64,000 nt of DNA from GCA-2684655 sp045105235 (GTDB taxonomy: Bacteria > Planctomycetota > UBA1135 > UBA2386). The notes under the pieces are model-generated. The model did not search any database, had not been told where the DNA came from, and saw only the letters and a list, made by a program, of their open reading frames with translations. The translations under genes and the position numbers were made by a program. Shown here piece after piece: positions 17,414 to 26,755 of the stretch. Every line of letters begins with the position of its first letter. The first letter of the stretch is position 1. The stretch covers positions 124,001 to 188,000 of the forward strand of contig JBGCDH010000032.1 of assembly GCA_045105235.1 (NCBI GenBank), in the 5' to 3' direction.

Positions 17414-18994
17414 ATGCAGACCGATCTCATGGAACCGCGCAAGATCCGCTCGTTCGTCGACGGAGTCTGGGAACAGGACATTGTCCCTCAGCTCGTCGAC
17501 TACATCCGCATCCCAAACAAGTCGCCGGCGTTCGACAAGGACTGGGCAAAGGCCGGGCACATGAAGCGCGCGGTCGACCTGATCGCGGGTTGGTGCAAGG
17601 CGCAGCCAATCGAAGGATTGACGGTCGAGTTTGTCTTGCTTCCTGCGCCGACCACCGTGATCTACACGGAGGTTCCCGCGACGGGGCCGGATCCCGGAGA
17701 GGACACGGTGTTGCTCTACGGGCACCTGGACAAGCAGCCTGAAATGACGGGCTGGTTCGATGGGCTTGGCCCGTGGAAGCCCGTGCTGAAGGGCCACAAG
17801 CTCTACGGCCGCGGCGGTGCCGATGACGGCTATGCCGCATACGCGTCGCTGACCGCGATCCGCGCTCTGCGCGAAGCTGGCGGCACGCACGCCCGGTGCG
17901 TTGTCATCATCGAGGGCTGCGAAGAGAGCGGCAGCTACGATCTGCCCTACTACATCGACCACCTCAAGGCGCGTATCGGCAACCCAAGCCTTGTTGTCTG
18001 TCTGGATTCGGGCTGCGGCAACTACGATCAGCTTTGGTGCACGACGTCGCTGCGCGGCGTCATCGGTGGCGACGTCCGCGTCGACGTGCTAACAGAAGGT
18101 GTGCACAGCGGCGACGCGAGCGGCATCGTGCCGTCGAGCTTTCGCATCGTCCGCGAACTGATGGAGCGGCTGGAAGACAGCAAGACAGGGGAAGTGCTCC
18201 CCAAACAGTTCCACGTCAAGATTCCCAAGCAGCGGCAGGAGCAGGCCAAAGTCGCCGGCCGGGTGCTTGGCGATCAGCTCTACAAGCGCTTCCCGTGGGC
18301 CAAGGGCACCAAGCCCATGGCGAAGGGGCTATCCGAACTCGTGCTCAATCGAACGTGGCGACCGTTTGTCGAAGTCGTCGGCGTCGACGGCATCCCAGAC
18401 CTTGAGAAAGCGGGCAACGTGCTTCGTCCGCATACGAGCTTCAAGCTGTCGCTGCGCATCCCGCCAACGGCGGATCCGATCAAGTGCTCCGAGCATCTGA
18501 CCAAGGTCATGAGCAAGAAGCCGATGCACGGTGCGAAGGTGACGTTCACCCCGGAGAAGGTTGGTGGAGGCTGGGAGGCGCCAGCGCTGGCGCCGTGGCT
18601 TGAGCAGGCCTGTGCAAATGCGTCGAACACCTTTTTCAAGAAGCCGTGCGTCTACATGGGCGAGGGCGGATCGATCCCGTTCATGGGCATGCTTGGTGAA
18701 AAGTTTCCGGAAGCTCAGTTCATGATCACCGGCGTGCTCGGGCCAAAGAGCAACGCCCATGGCCCCAACGAATTCTTGCACATCCCGATGGGCAAGAAGC
18801 TGACGGCGAGCGTTGCGGTCGTCCTGCAGGAGCACCTGCACCGTGAGCACGGCGGCAAGAAGAGCAAGGCGAAGTCCGGAGCGAAGGCGAAATCCGCGGC
18901 GAAGTCCAAGTCCTCGCAGTCCAAGAGCAAGTCGAAGAACAAGCCCAAAAAGACCAAGACCGCCGCGAGCAAGACGGTGAGGAAGTCCGCATGA
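17414..18994 (+). CDS. M20-family metallopeptidase with Lys-rich C-terminal tail
   Basis: 526 residues from the ATG at 17414 (a second ATG is at 17429). Metal-site motifs of M20/CNDP dipeptidases are in place: LLYGHLDKQP (His104), GRGGADDGYAAY, IIEGCEESGS with the catalytic and bridging Glu pair, VCLDSGCGNYD, and a final HGPNEFLH. Such enzymes hydrolyse dipeptides or short peptides using two zinc ions. From about residue 480 the protein carries an extra 47-residue tail with 17 lysines plus Ser and Ala, resembling histone-H1-like tails. There is no signal peptide. The gene overlaps bioB by four bases (ATGA), so it heads the biotin operon, although no peptidase is known to be needed for biotin synthesis. 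Confidence 0.88.
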   Translation: MQTDLMEPRKIRSFVDGVWEQDIVPQLVDYIRIPNKSPAFDKDWAKAGHMKRAVDLIAGWCKAQPIEGLTVEFVLLPAPTTVIYTEVPATGPDPGEDTVLLYGHLDKQPEMTGWFDGLGPWKPVLKGHKLYGRGGADDGYAAYASLTAIRALREAGGTHARCVVIIEGCEESGSYDLPYYIDHLKARIGNPSLVVCLDSGCGNYDQLWCTTSLRGVIGGDVRVDVLTEGVHSGDASGIVPSSFRIVRELMERLEDSKTGEVLPKQFHVKIPKQRQEQAKVAGRVLGDQLYKRFPWAKGTKPMAKGLSELVLNRTWRPFVEVVGVDGIPDLEKAGNVLRPHTSFKLSLRIPPTADPIKCSEHLTKVMSKKPMHGAKVTFTPEKVGGGWEAPALAPWLEQACANASNTFFKKPCVYMGEGGSIPFMGMLGEKFPEAQFMITGVLGPKSNAHGPNEFLHIPMGKKLTASVAVVLQEHLHREHGGKKSKAKSGAKAKSAAKSKSSQSKSKSKNKPKKTKTAASKTVRKSA

Positions 18995-19986
18995 GTATTG
19001 CTGAAGATCCGAGTGGCTCGGCCGCTGCTTCGTCTGTGAGTCTCGCGCGCGTCGAGCAGCTGCTTTCACGGCCGCTGCTGGAGCTGGTGTTTGACGCGGC
19101 CCAGGTTCACCGTGCGCACCATGACAGCTCTCGTGTGCAGTGCTCACAGCTGCTGTCGATCAAGACGGGCGGTTGCCCGGAAGACTGCGGCTACTGCTCG
19201 CAGAGTGCACACCACAAGACGCCGGTCGAGCGCGAGCCGCTGCTTGAAGTCGACGAAGTGCTCAAGAAGGCGCGGGCTGCGAAAGAGAACGGCGCCGACC
19301 GCTTTTGCATGGGCGCTGCGTGGCGTTCGGCAAAGTCGGGCGAGGAGTTTGAGCGTGTTCTGTCGATGGTCCGCGGCGTCAAGGAGATGGGCCTCGAGGC
19401 CTGTGCGACGCTCGGCATGCTCGACAGCGAGCAGGCGGGGCGTTTGCAGGAGGCGGGCTTGGACTACTACAACCACAACCTCGATACCGGGCGCAGTCAC
19501 TATCAAGACGTCGTGCATACGCGCTCCTACGACGAGCGTCTAGAGACGCTGAAGCGCGTGCGCGAATCGGGCATGAAGGTCTGCTGCGGCGGCATTCTGG
19601 GGCTTGGCGAAGAGCGTCGCGGCCGCGCCGAGCTGCTGTGCGAACTCGCCAACCTCAACCCGGCGCCTGAATCGGTGCCGGTCAACACGCTTGTTCAGGT
19701 CGAAGGCACGCCGTTTGCCGCGCCCGGGAAGGCGCCGGAGCAGGTCGACTGGTCCGAGCTGGTGCGCACGGTCGCCGTCGCTCGCATCCTGATGCCGGGC
19801 AGCGCCGTGCGCCTGTCGGCGGGGCGGACCGAGATGGATGAGGCAACCCAGGCGATGTGCTTTTTGGCCGGCGCCAACTCGATGTTTGTAGGCGACGAGC
19901 TGCTGACGACGCCCAATCCGGCGCCGCAGAGCGATGCGGCTTTGCTCGGCAAGCTCGGACTGAACGCCATCGCGGAAGTCGAGTGA
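18991..19986 (+). CDS. bioB: Biotin synthase
   Basis: 331 residues, normal length. BioB is the radical-SAM enzyme that inserts sulfur into dethiobiotin, the final step of biotin synthesis. The radical-SAM cluster motif is GGCPEDCGYCSQ with Cys62, Cys66 and Cys69. Further hallmarks are FCMGAAWRS, the YYNHNLDTG block, GGILGLGEERRGR and RLSAGRTEM. The second cluster ligands (Cys in LEACATLG and CCGGILG, Arg in VRLSAGR) are also visible. It overlaps the M20 gene (ATGA) and the bioF-bioD gene (GTGA), so it is translationally coupled on both sides. Confidence 0.97.
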   Translation: MSIAEDPSGSAAASSVSLARVEQLLSRPLLELVFDAAQVHRAHHDSSRVQCSQLLSIKTGGCPEDCGYCSQSAHHKTPVEREPLLEVDEVLKKARAAKENGADRFCMGAAWRSAKSGEEFERVLSMVRGVKEMGLEACATLGMLDSEQAGRLQEAGLDYYNHNLDTGRSHYQDVVHTRSYDERLETLKRVRESGMKVCCGGILGLGEERRGRAELLCELANLNPAPESVPVNTLVQVEGTPFAAPGKAPEQVDWSELVRTVAVARILMPGSAVRLSAGRTEMDEATQAMCFLAGANSMFVGDELLTTPNPAPQSDAALLGKLGLNAIAEVE

Positions 19987-21863
19987 GCGACGAGCCGTCT
20001 TCGCTCGATCGCGAACTGGAGGATGAGCAGCGCCAGCGGCACGTCGCAGGCCTCGCCCGGACTACGATGCTCGATGGCCGAATCAACGGCCACGACTTTG
20101 GCAGCAATGACTACCTCGGTCTCGCGCAGGATCCGGCTGTGGTCGACGCGATGGCATCTGCAGCGCGCGAGTATGGCGCGGGCGGTCGGTCGGCGCGTCT
20201 GCTGCGCGGCGGAACGCCGCTGCACGAACAGGCTGAGGCCGCGCTCGCCTCCTGGCTTGGCTGCGAGTCGTCGCTGCTGTTTCCGTCGGGTTATCAGGCC
20301 AACCTGGGCTTGGTCGGTGCGCTTGTGGGCCGTGGCGACGCGATTCTCTCGGACCGCGCCAACCATGCTTCGCTGATTGATGCCGCGCGCCTGTCACGGG
20401 CGCAAGTGCTTGTGCACGATCACTGCGATCTTGTGGACCTGGAGCGTGTGCTGCGCGCCGCCCGTGGCGCCAGGCGCCGTCTGGTGCTGACCGAGGGCGT
20501 GTTCAGCATGGGCGGAGACGTGGCGCCACTGCTTGCCATCGAGCAGCTCTGTCGCCAATACGATGCGTGGCTTGTCGTCGACGAAGCCCACTCGATCGGC
20601 GTGCTCGGCGAGGCGGGTGCTGGTGCGTGGGCTGCGGCGCTGGCGCAGGCAAGCTGCGACGCGCGGCCAGATGCGCAACCTGCGCAGCGGCTCTGTGCAC
20701 GGGTTGTAACCTGCGGCAAGGCGCTTGGCATGGGCGGCGCTTTTGTGGCGGGTAGCACGGCGCTGCGAACCCAGCTGATCCACACGGCGCGTTCGTTCCT
20801 GTTTACAACGGCTCCGCCGCCAGTCATCGCTGGTGGCCTGCTCGCGGCCATCGCACGTTGCCGTAAGGCGGACGACGCACGGCTGCGCCTGCGCCGCAAC
20901 GTGCGTCGTTTGGCGCAGCAACTTCAGATCGACGCGCCGCCGGCGGCGATCGTGCCGGTTGTGGTTGGCGCAGCAGACCGTGCGCACGCGCTAGCGCAGC
21001 AGCTCGAAGCCGAGGGCTTCTACGCGCCGGCGGTTCGGCCACCGACCGTGCCGCCTGGGCAAAGTCAGCTGCGCGTGGTCTGTCATGCCCAGCACCAAGA
21101 ACGCGACATCGACGCGTTGGCGGCGCGACTGCTGCCTCATGTGAGCCGCGCGCCTGCCGCGGTCGTCGACCCAGCGAGCTGCGGCGCGTTGGCGAACGTC
21201 GTGTGTGTCGCCGGGACCGACACCGGCGTCGGCAAAACGGTTGCCAGCGCCTTGCTGTTGCGCGCGGCGATGCGTCGCGGACTTGGCTGCAGCTATTGGA
21301 AGCCGGTGCAGACGGGCGACCTCGAAGACGACGATACGCGCACCGTAGGGCAACTCTGCGGCGCTTCGTCCGACATGCTGCTGCCAAAGGGGTGCAGCTA
21401 TGCCTTGCCGGCATCACCACACGAAGCGGCTGCGTCCGTCGGCGAGCGCGTGCACCTTCGCGACCTCGAGCGGATGCTCTCGGAACATCGTCAACGGTTG
21501 CCGGATCGTCAGATCTTGATCGAGCTAGCCGGCGGCATCCATGTGCCGTTCGACCTCGAGCCACCGCTGCTGCAGAGCGACTGGCTGCAGCGCCTAGCGG
21601 CGCCCGTCGTGCTCGTGGCGCGCTCCGGTCTCGGCACGCTCAACCATACGTTGCTGACGTTCGAGGCTTTGCGGGCGCGCCGGGTCCACGTGGCAGCGCT
21701 GTTACTTGTTGGCCCGCGGCACGCGAGCAACCGGCGCACGCTCGCACAGCTGGCCGCGCCGCCGCGACTGTTGGAAGTGCCGCCGTTGGAGCCTTTGGAC
21801 ACGGCGGCGCTCGATCGCTGGCTCGACCAGCATGACCTTCACGAGGTATTCGAGGATGCGTGA
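19983..21863 (+). CDS. bioF/bioD: Fused 8-amino-7-oxononanoate synthase and dethiobiotin synthetase
   Basis: 626 residues from the GTG at 19983, which overlaps the bioB stop as GTGA. Residues 1 to about 395 are BioF: FGSNDYLGLAQDP, ARLLRGGTPLHEQAE, LVVDEAHSIGVLG and the PLP-lysine loop VVTCGKALGMGGAF (Lys246). BioF condenses pimeloyl-ACP or -CoA with alanine. From about residue 403 a full BioD follows: VAGTDTGVGKTVAS (P-loop, Gly411 on), YWKPVQTGD, SYALPASPHEAA, IELAGGIHVPF and VVLVARSGLGTLNHTLLT. BioD makes the ureido ring with CO2 and ATP. The two enzymes are not consecutive in the pathway, since BioA acts between them. One uninterrupted frame joins them with a short linker. The fusion is read directly; activity of both halves is inferred from intact motifs. 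Confidence 0.93.
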   Translation: MSDEPSSLDRELEDEQRQRHVAGLARTTMLDGRINGHDFGSNDYLGLAQDPAVVDAMASAAREYGAGGRSARLLRGGTPLHEQAEAALASWLGCESSLLFPSGYQANLGLVGALVGRGDAILSDRANHASLIDAARLSRAQVLVHDHCDLVDLERVLRAARGARRRLVLTEGVFSMGGDVAPLLAIEQLCRQYDAWLVVDEAHSIGVLGEAGAGAWAAALAQASCDARPDAQPAQRLCARVVTCGKALGMGGAFVAGSTALRTQLIHTARSFLFTTAPPPVIAGGLLAAIARCRKADDARLRLRRNVRRLAQQLQIDAPPAAIVPVVVGAADRAHALAQQLEAEGFYAPAVRPPTVPPGQSQLRVVCHAQHQERDIDALAARLLPHVSRAPAAVVDPASCGALANVVCVAGTDTGVGKTVASALLLRAAMRRGLGCSYWKPVQTGDLEDDDTRTVGQLCGASSDMLLPKGCSYALPASPHEAAASVGERVHLRDLERMLSEHRQRLPDRQILIELAGGIHVPFDLEPPLLQSDWLQRLAAPVVLVARSGLGTLNHTLLTFEALRARRVHVAALLLVGPRHASNRRTLAQLAAPPRLLEVPPLEPLDTAALDRWLDQHDLHEVFEDA

Positions 21864-23199
21864 TGCACACAGTGAGCCCGGTCGCGGCCATGAGTTGCCG
21901 CAGCGCGATCGGCGCGTCTGCTGGCACCCCTACACCCAGCACGGCATCGAACCGGATCCGCTGCCGGTGGTGCGCGCCGAGGGGGCTTGGCTCGAGCTGG
22001 CCGACGGTCGCCGCTTGCTCGACGGCATTTCGTCGTGGTGGGCCACGCTGCACGGTCACGGCCAGCCCGAGCTCGTCGCGGCCATGCATGAGCAGGCGCA
22101 GCGACTGGACCACGTGCTCTTTGCCGGCGCGACGCATGAGCCCGCCGTCGCGCTTGCCGAGGAGCTGCTTGCGGTCGTCCCAGATGGGCTGACGCGGGTC
22201 TTCTACAGCGACGACGGTTCGACCGCTGTGGAGGTCGCGATCAAGATGGTGCTGCAGTCGTGGGTGCACCGCGGGCAGCCGGAGCGGCGCGTGTTCGTCG
22301 CTCTCGAAGGCGCCTATCATGGCGACACGTTTGGTGCGATGGCCGCCGGCGATCCCGATCCGTTCTTCCTTGCGCTGGCGCCCATGTTCTTTGAGGTGCG
22401 GCGGGTTCCAGCGGATTCGCAGACGCTTACGGCCGAACTGGACCGGCTTGGCAACCGTGCCGCCGGCGTGCTTGTCGAGCCGCTCCTGCAGGGTGCCGCG
22501 GGCATGCGAATCATGCCCGCGGCGTTTCTGCGCGAGGCCAAGGCTGCCTGCGAGGCGCGCGGGCTGCCGTTTGTTGCGGATGAAGTCATGACCGGGTTTG
22601 GCCGCACGGGAGCGCTGTTTGCGTGCCAGAAGGCGGGCGTCCAGCCGGATCTGCTGTGCCTCGCCAAAGGTTTGACCGGCGGCATGCTGCCGCTGGCGGC
22701 GACGCTGGCTACCGAAGCGATGTTCGAGTGCTTCCTGCATGACCAGCGCTCGCGCTTCTTTCCGCATGGGCACACCTTCACGGCGAATCCGATCGCTTGT
22801 GCGGTGGCGCGCGCATCGCTGGTCCTCACGCTGAGAAACGACGTTCCCGCGCGTCTCGAACACATCGGGGCGACGCTGCACGCATACTTGCGGGATCTGC
22901 AGGGCCACGAATGCGTGCGCGATCTGCGCCATCTCGGGGGCATGGTCGCACTCGATCTCGTGGCGCCAGCGGCGGCTACCCGCGGCGAGAGGGCGTCCAG
23001 CCCGTCCGGATACCTGTCCGACCTGGCGCCGCGCATTCGCCGTCGCGCGATTGAAATGGGCGTTTTGCTGCGCCCGCTGGGCAACGTGCTCTATGCACTT
23101 CCGCCTGCGTGCCTGCGCGATCAAGAGGTCGCGCAGGTTGCCGAGGTGATGCGCGCGTTGGTCGGCGAGGTTGCCGAGATGGGTGTCGCCGCGCCGTAG
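21856..23199 (+). CDS. bioA: Adenosylmethionine-8-amino-7-oxononanoate aminotransferase
   Basis: 447 residues from the ATG at 21856, overlapping the upstream stop by eight bases. The start is supported by the family opening CWHPYTQHG soon after. Further BioA features are GISSWWATLHGHGQPELV, RVFYSDDGSTAVEVA, YHGDTFGAM, FVADEVMTGFGRTG and the PLP-lysine loop LLCLAKGLTGG (Lys271), then HGHTFTANPIAC. BioA transfers the SAM amino group to 8-amino-7-oxononanoate to give diaminononanoate. With bioB and the fused gene it completes the steps from pimeloyl thioester to biotin. No BioC or BioH is in the window. Confidence 0.96.
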   Translation: MRDAHSEPGRGHELPQRDRRVCWHPYTQHGIEPDPLPVVRAEGAWLELADGRRLLDGISSWWATLHGHGQPELVAAMHEQAQRLDHVLFAGATHEPAVALAEELLAVVPDGLTRVFYSDDGSTAVEVAIKMVLQSWVHRGQPERRVFVALEGAYHGDTFGAMAAGDPDPFFLALAPMFFEVRRVPADSQTLTAELDRLGNRAAGVLVEPLLQGAAGMRIMPAAFLREAKAACEARGLPFVADEVMTGFGRTGALFACQKAGVQPDLLCLAKGLTGGMLPLAATLATEAMFECFLHDQRSRFFPHGHTFTANPIACAVARASLVLTLRNDVPARLEHIGATLHAYLRDLQGHECVRDLRHLGGMVALDLVAPAAATRGERASSPSGYLSDLAPRIRRRAIEMGVLLRPLGNVLYALPPACLRDQEVAQVAEVMRALVGEVAEMGVAAP

Positions 23200-23211
23200 A
23201 TCAGGAGGTCG

Positions 23212-23235
23212 CGCACGCCGCCGCGGCGGCGTGCG
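23212..23235. terminator. 24-base perfect palindrome between convergent genes
   Basis: A perfect GC-rich dyad lies 12 bases past the bioA stop and 13 bases past the stop of the opposing gene. The arms begin CGCACGCCGCCG and every base pairs with the other half. It can form a hairpin on either strand. No T-run follows in either direction, so it may be a bidirectional transcription block or a 3'-end stabiliser rather than a classic intrinsic terminator. Confidence 0.4.
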
Positions 23236-23248
23236 AAGTCCCGAACGT

Positions 23249-26200
23249 CTACTTGTCCTTCGCCTTCTCGCTGCTGGACTTGGCGGCGCCAGTTGCTGAC
23301 TCTGAAGCCGCGGGCAGCAGCCCCATGCCGCTCGCTGCGACGGCCTTTTGGAAGTCGGCCAAGGGACCCTTCAAGAACGTCTCGACGACTTCTTCGGCTT
23401 TCGCGACCTTTGCCAGAGCGCGAGCGAGGCCGTCGATCTCGGTTCCGGTCGGAGCCTCGGGCGTGTTGACCACTCGGGCCGCGCGACGCACCTTGCTGAC
23501 CAGGCCATCGTTGCCGCGCGAGATGCCTTGGACCTTGCGCGTTTTGCCCCAGAGCTTTTCTTCGGCGGCCTTGCGGGCTTTCTGCACGGTCTTCAACGCC
23601 GCGCGCATGGCGGCGAACGGGTCGTCGCCGGTCTTTGGCTTTTCTTCGAGCGCGAGGCGCTTTTCGACCACGGCGATGCGCGCGGCGATGGGTGCGAGGC
23701 GCTGGCTGGCGGCGTGCAGTCGCGTGGTGAGTGCTTCGACTTTGACGCGCAGGGCGTCCTTCGCCTGGCGGTCGGCCATCGAGTATTCGGCGCGCGGGTC
23801 GGCCAGCACGGACGCGGCAACCTTGCGTTCCTCGTCCTGGAAGCGAACCGTCAGCTCATAGCCGCCAGGCAACACCGAGCGTCCGCCGGTCGGCATCTTG
23901 GGCGGCTTGGTAACGCTGCGGCTCGGGCCCTGCACGCCGTCGCGCTCAAAGCGCCAAACGATCCGGTTGAGGCCGAGGTGGACCTTGCGACGGAACGTGC
24001 GCACGAGTTGGCCGTCGGCATCGCGGACTTCGACCGTGATGTTGTCTTTCGGAGCCTCCTCGCCGTCCTTGGCGCTGTCCTCGTCCTCGGCATCCGTGTC
24101 GTCGGCGTCCGGGTCGTCGGCGCCGCCCTCTTCCTCGCCCTTGGCGGGCTTGTCGTCGTCTGCGCTCTCGTCGTTGGCCGACTCCTTCTCTTTCTTGCGC
24201 GCCTTCTCCACGTCGGGGTCCGGGTGCGCGAGCTCCTCGGCCGTCGCGACCAGCTGCAGGACCAGGCCGCGGGTTGCGGTCGGGCCGCGGAACTCGCCTT
24301 GCCCGGGGAAGCGCGTGCTTGGCGATTGGGCCACGCCATGCTGAATCGCGGGGCGCGGCGGATAGACGTGTAGCTTGCTGGCGAGTTGCTCGTTGGCCAT
24401 TTCACGCAGCGGCGTGATGTCGTCGAGAACAAACAGCGAGCGGCCGTGCGTGGCGATGACGAGATCGTGTTCGCGCGGGTGCGTGACCAGAGCGCGCACG
24501 GCGGTGGTGGGCACGCCGTGTGTCCACTTCTGCCAGTGCGCGCCGGCGTCGGTGCTCACGAATAGACCAAACTCGGTGCCGACCCAGAGCAGGTCGGCCT
24601 GCACGGGGTCCTGTTCGATGACGTGGCAGTAGCCGTCGATGTCGTCGGGGGCGAGCGCCGTCCAGGTGCGACCGAGGTTGCGCGTGACGTAGACGTAGCT
24701 GGTCCAATCAGCGTTGCGGTGGCCGTCAAATACCGCATACGCGGTCTTTGCGTCGTGCTTGCTCGCTTCGATGTGGGGGCACCACGTGTGCTTGGGCAGT
24801 CCCGGCACGTAGCGTTCGACGCTGTTCCAGGAGTTGCCGCCGTCTTCGCTGACCTGCACACGGCCGTCGTCGGTGCCGACCCAGAGAATGCCCTGCTGCA
24901 CGGGGCTAGGCGCGATCGTCAGGATCGTGCAGTGGTTTTCGGCTGCGGTGACATCGATCGTCAGGCCGCCGCTCTCTTCCTGCTTTTGCCACTCCTTGTT
25001 GTCGGTCGTCAAGTCGGGCGAGATCACCTCCCACTTGCCGCCGCGGTTGCTGCTCTTGTGCACAAACTGGCTGCCGTAGAACACCGTCGCCGGGTCGAAC
25101 GGATCGATGGCGATCGCCGCATTCCAGTGAAAGCGCAGCTCGGTCTCGTCGTCGAATGCCGGCGGTTGGATAAACTTGCGCGATCCGGTGCGCAGGTCCC
25201 AGCGCACCAGAGAACCGCCCTGGCTCATCGCGTAGCCCTGCTGGCTGTTGTCCGGATCCGGCAGCGTGGCAAAGCCGTCGCCGAAGCACACTTCCTGCCA
25301 GTGTAGGTTGCGGATGCCGCCGTTCTCCCAAACGGTCGACGGGCCGCGCCAGCTGCCGTTGTCCTGCAGGCCGCCGTAGATGTTGTACGGCACCTCCATA
25401 TCAACCGCGCAGTGGTAGAACTGGGCCAGTGGCAGGTTGCGGCAAAAGCGCCAGTGCGCGCCGCGGTCGGTGCTCGTGTAGACGCCGCCGTCGTTGCCAA
25501 TCACGATGCGCCGCGGGTCGGTGGGATCGATCCACATCGAGTGGTGGTCCGGGTGCGCGGCGCCCCAGTCGACCAGGGTTGCGAACGAGCGGCCGCCGTC
25601 GGTAGAGACGTCGATGACCGTTTGCATGCTGTAGAGGCGCTCCGGGTCGTGGGGGTCGACGCGCAAGTCACAGAAGTAGAACGGCCGTGGCGCGATACCG
25701 TCGTCGTCGTTGACCGTTCGAAAGCGGAAGCCGCCATCGTCGCTACGCAGCAGCACGCTCTTCTTCGCCTCGGTCAGCGCGTAGATGACGTTGGGGTTGC
25801 TGCGGGAGATCGCCAGGCCGATTCGTCCCAGCTCTCCCTTTGGCAGCCCGTCGCTGTCGTCGAGGCGCTGCCACGTCGAGCCGCCGTCCAGCGAGCGATA
25901 GAGGCCGCTGCCGGGGCCGCCGCTCTTGAAGGAATAGGGCCAGCGGCGGTGCTCCCACATGCTGGCGAACAGCTTGTTGGGGTTGCGCGGATCGATGACC
26001 AGGTCACTGCAGCCGGTTCGTTCATCGACGTAGAGCACCTTTTCCCAGGTCGCGCCGGCATCGGTCGTCTTGAAGACACCCCGCTGCTCGTTTTCGCCCC
26101 AACTGGTGCCGAAGGCGGCGACCCAGACGGTGTTCGGATCGTTCGGGTGCAGGATGATGCGGTGGATGCGCTCGGTCTTTTCGAGGCCGAGCTTCTGCCA

Positions 26201-26653
26201 GGTGCGGCCGTTGTCGGTCGTTCGGTAGATGCCGCGGCCGCTGCTGGCGGAGTTGCGCGGGTTGCCTTCGCCGGACCCGACCCAGACTACCTCTGGGGCA
26301 TGCGGATGAACGGCGATGGCGCCGATCGACGCCACGTCCTGATCGTCGAAGACCGCTTCGAACGTGACGCCGCCGTCGTTCGATCGCCAGACGCCGCCGG
26401 CCGCCGCGCCGGCCCAAACCAAATTCGGATTGCCGGGCACGCCGCAGACTGCACCGATGCGGCCGCTGCAGACCGCGGGGCCGATGGCTCGCGCCTTCAT
26501 GTCGGCCAGCAGCGAGAGGTCCGGTGCGTCCGTGGCTGTGGCGTCAGCGGATGTTGTGGGAGCCGCGGCGGGCTGCGCCGCCTGCGACGTGGCGGGCACT
26601 GGCAGCATCGCGCAGGCGAGCGGCAGTAGGAAAAGCGTGAGACGCGCGTTCAT
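23249..26653 (-). CDS. Secreted VPS10/sortilin-like BNR-repeat beta-propeller protein
   Basis: 1134 residues. The signal peptide MNARLTLFLLPLACAMLPVP is followed by a low-complexity linker. The long propeller region contains many Asp-box/BNR repeats of the form S-x-D-G-G-x-T-W: WRSNDGGVTF, YRTTDNGRTWQKL, FKTTDAGATWEKV, YRSLDGGSTWQRL, VSEDGGNSWN and VSTDAGAHWQKW. Around residues 800-860 there is a very acidic Glu/Asp/Lys spacer, and the C-terminal 230 residues are helical and Lys/Ala-rich. These proteins are common in planctomycetes and often annotated as glycosyl hydrolase BNR or VPS10 domain. The function is unknown; binding of a glycan or protein outside the cytoplasm is likely. Confidence 0.85.
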   Translation of the reverse strand: MNARLTLFLLPLACAMLPVPATSQAAQPAAAPTTSADATATDAPDLSLLADMKARAIGPAVCSGRIGAVCGVPGNPNLVWAGAAAGGVWRSNDGGVTFEAVFDDQDVASIGAIAVHPHAPEVVWVGSGEGNPRNSASSGRGIYRTTDNGRTWQKLGLEKTERIHRIILHPNDPNTVWVAAFGTSWGENEQRGVFKTTDAGATWEKVLYVDERTGCSDLVIDPRNPNKLFASMWEHRRWPYSFKSGGPGSGLYRSLDGGSTWQRLDDSDGLPKGELGRIGLAISRSNPNVIYALTEAKKSVLLRSDDGGFRFRTVNDDDGIAPRPFYFCDLRVDPHDPERLYSMQTVIDVSTDGGRSFATLVDWGAAHPDHHSMWIDPTDPRRIVIGNDGGVYTSTDRGAHWRFCRNLPLAQFYHCAVDMEVPYNIYGGLQDNGSWRGPSTVWENGGIRNLHWQEVCFGDGFATLPDPDNSQQGYAMSQGGSLVRWDLRTGSRKFIQPPAFDDETELRFHWNAAIAIDPFDPATVFYGSQFVHKSSNRGGKWEVISPDLTTDNKEWQKQEESGGLTIDVTAAENHCTILTIAPSPVQQGILWVGTDDGRVQVSEDGGNSWNSVERYVPGLPKHTWCPHIEASKHDAKTAYAVFDGHRNADWTSYVYVTRNLGRTWTALAPDDIDGYCHVIEQDPVQADLLWVGTEFGLFVSTDAGAHWQKWTHGVPTTAVRALVTHPREHDLVIATHGRSLFVLDDITPLREMANEQLASKLHVYPPRPAIQHGVAQSPSTRFPGQGEFRGPTATRGLVLQLVATAEELAHPDPDVEKARKKEKESANDESADDDKPAKGEEEGGADDPDADDTDAEDEDSAKDGEEAPKDNITVEVRDADGQLVRTFRRKVHLGLNRIVWRFERDGVQGPSRSVTKPPKMPTGGRSVLPGGYELTVRFQDEERKVAASVLADPRAEYSMADRQAKDALRVKVEALTTRLHAASQRLAPIAARIAVVEKRLALEEKPKTGDDPFAAMRAALKTVQKARKAAEEKLWGKTRKVQGISRGNDGLVSKVRRAARVVNTPEAPTGTEIDGLARALAKVAKAEEVVETFLKGPLADFQKAVAASGMGLLPAASESATGAAKSSSEKAKDK

Positions 26654-26755
26654 GGCAGCACCTTACGCACCTCGACGCGCGCCCGCAGGTGTGCGTTCGT
26701 GCGAAGATTGTCAGCTCTGGCGCAGTCAGGCGTGCAGCCTGTCGCCCCGAGGCCG

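Noticed and set aside
25412..26629. A 405-codon plus-strand frame opposite the VPS10-like gene
   Set aside because: Low-complexity composition and no family features; the BNR repeats on the other strand are clear.
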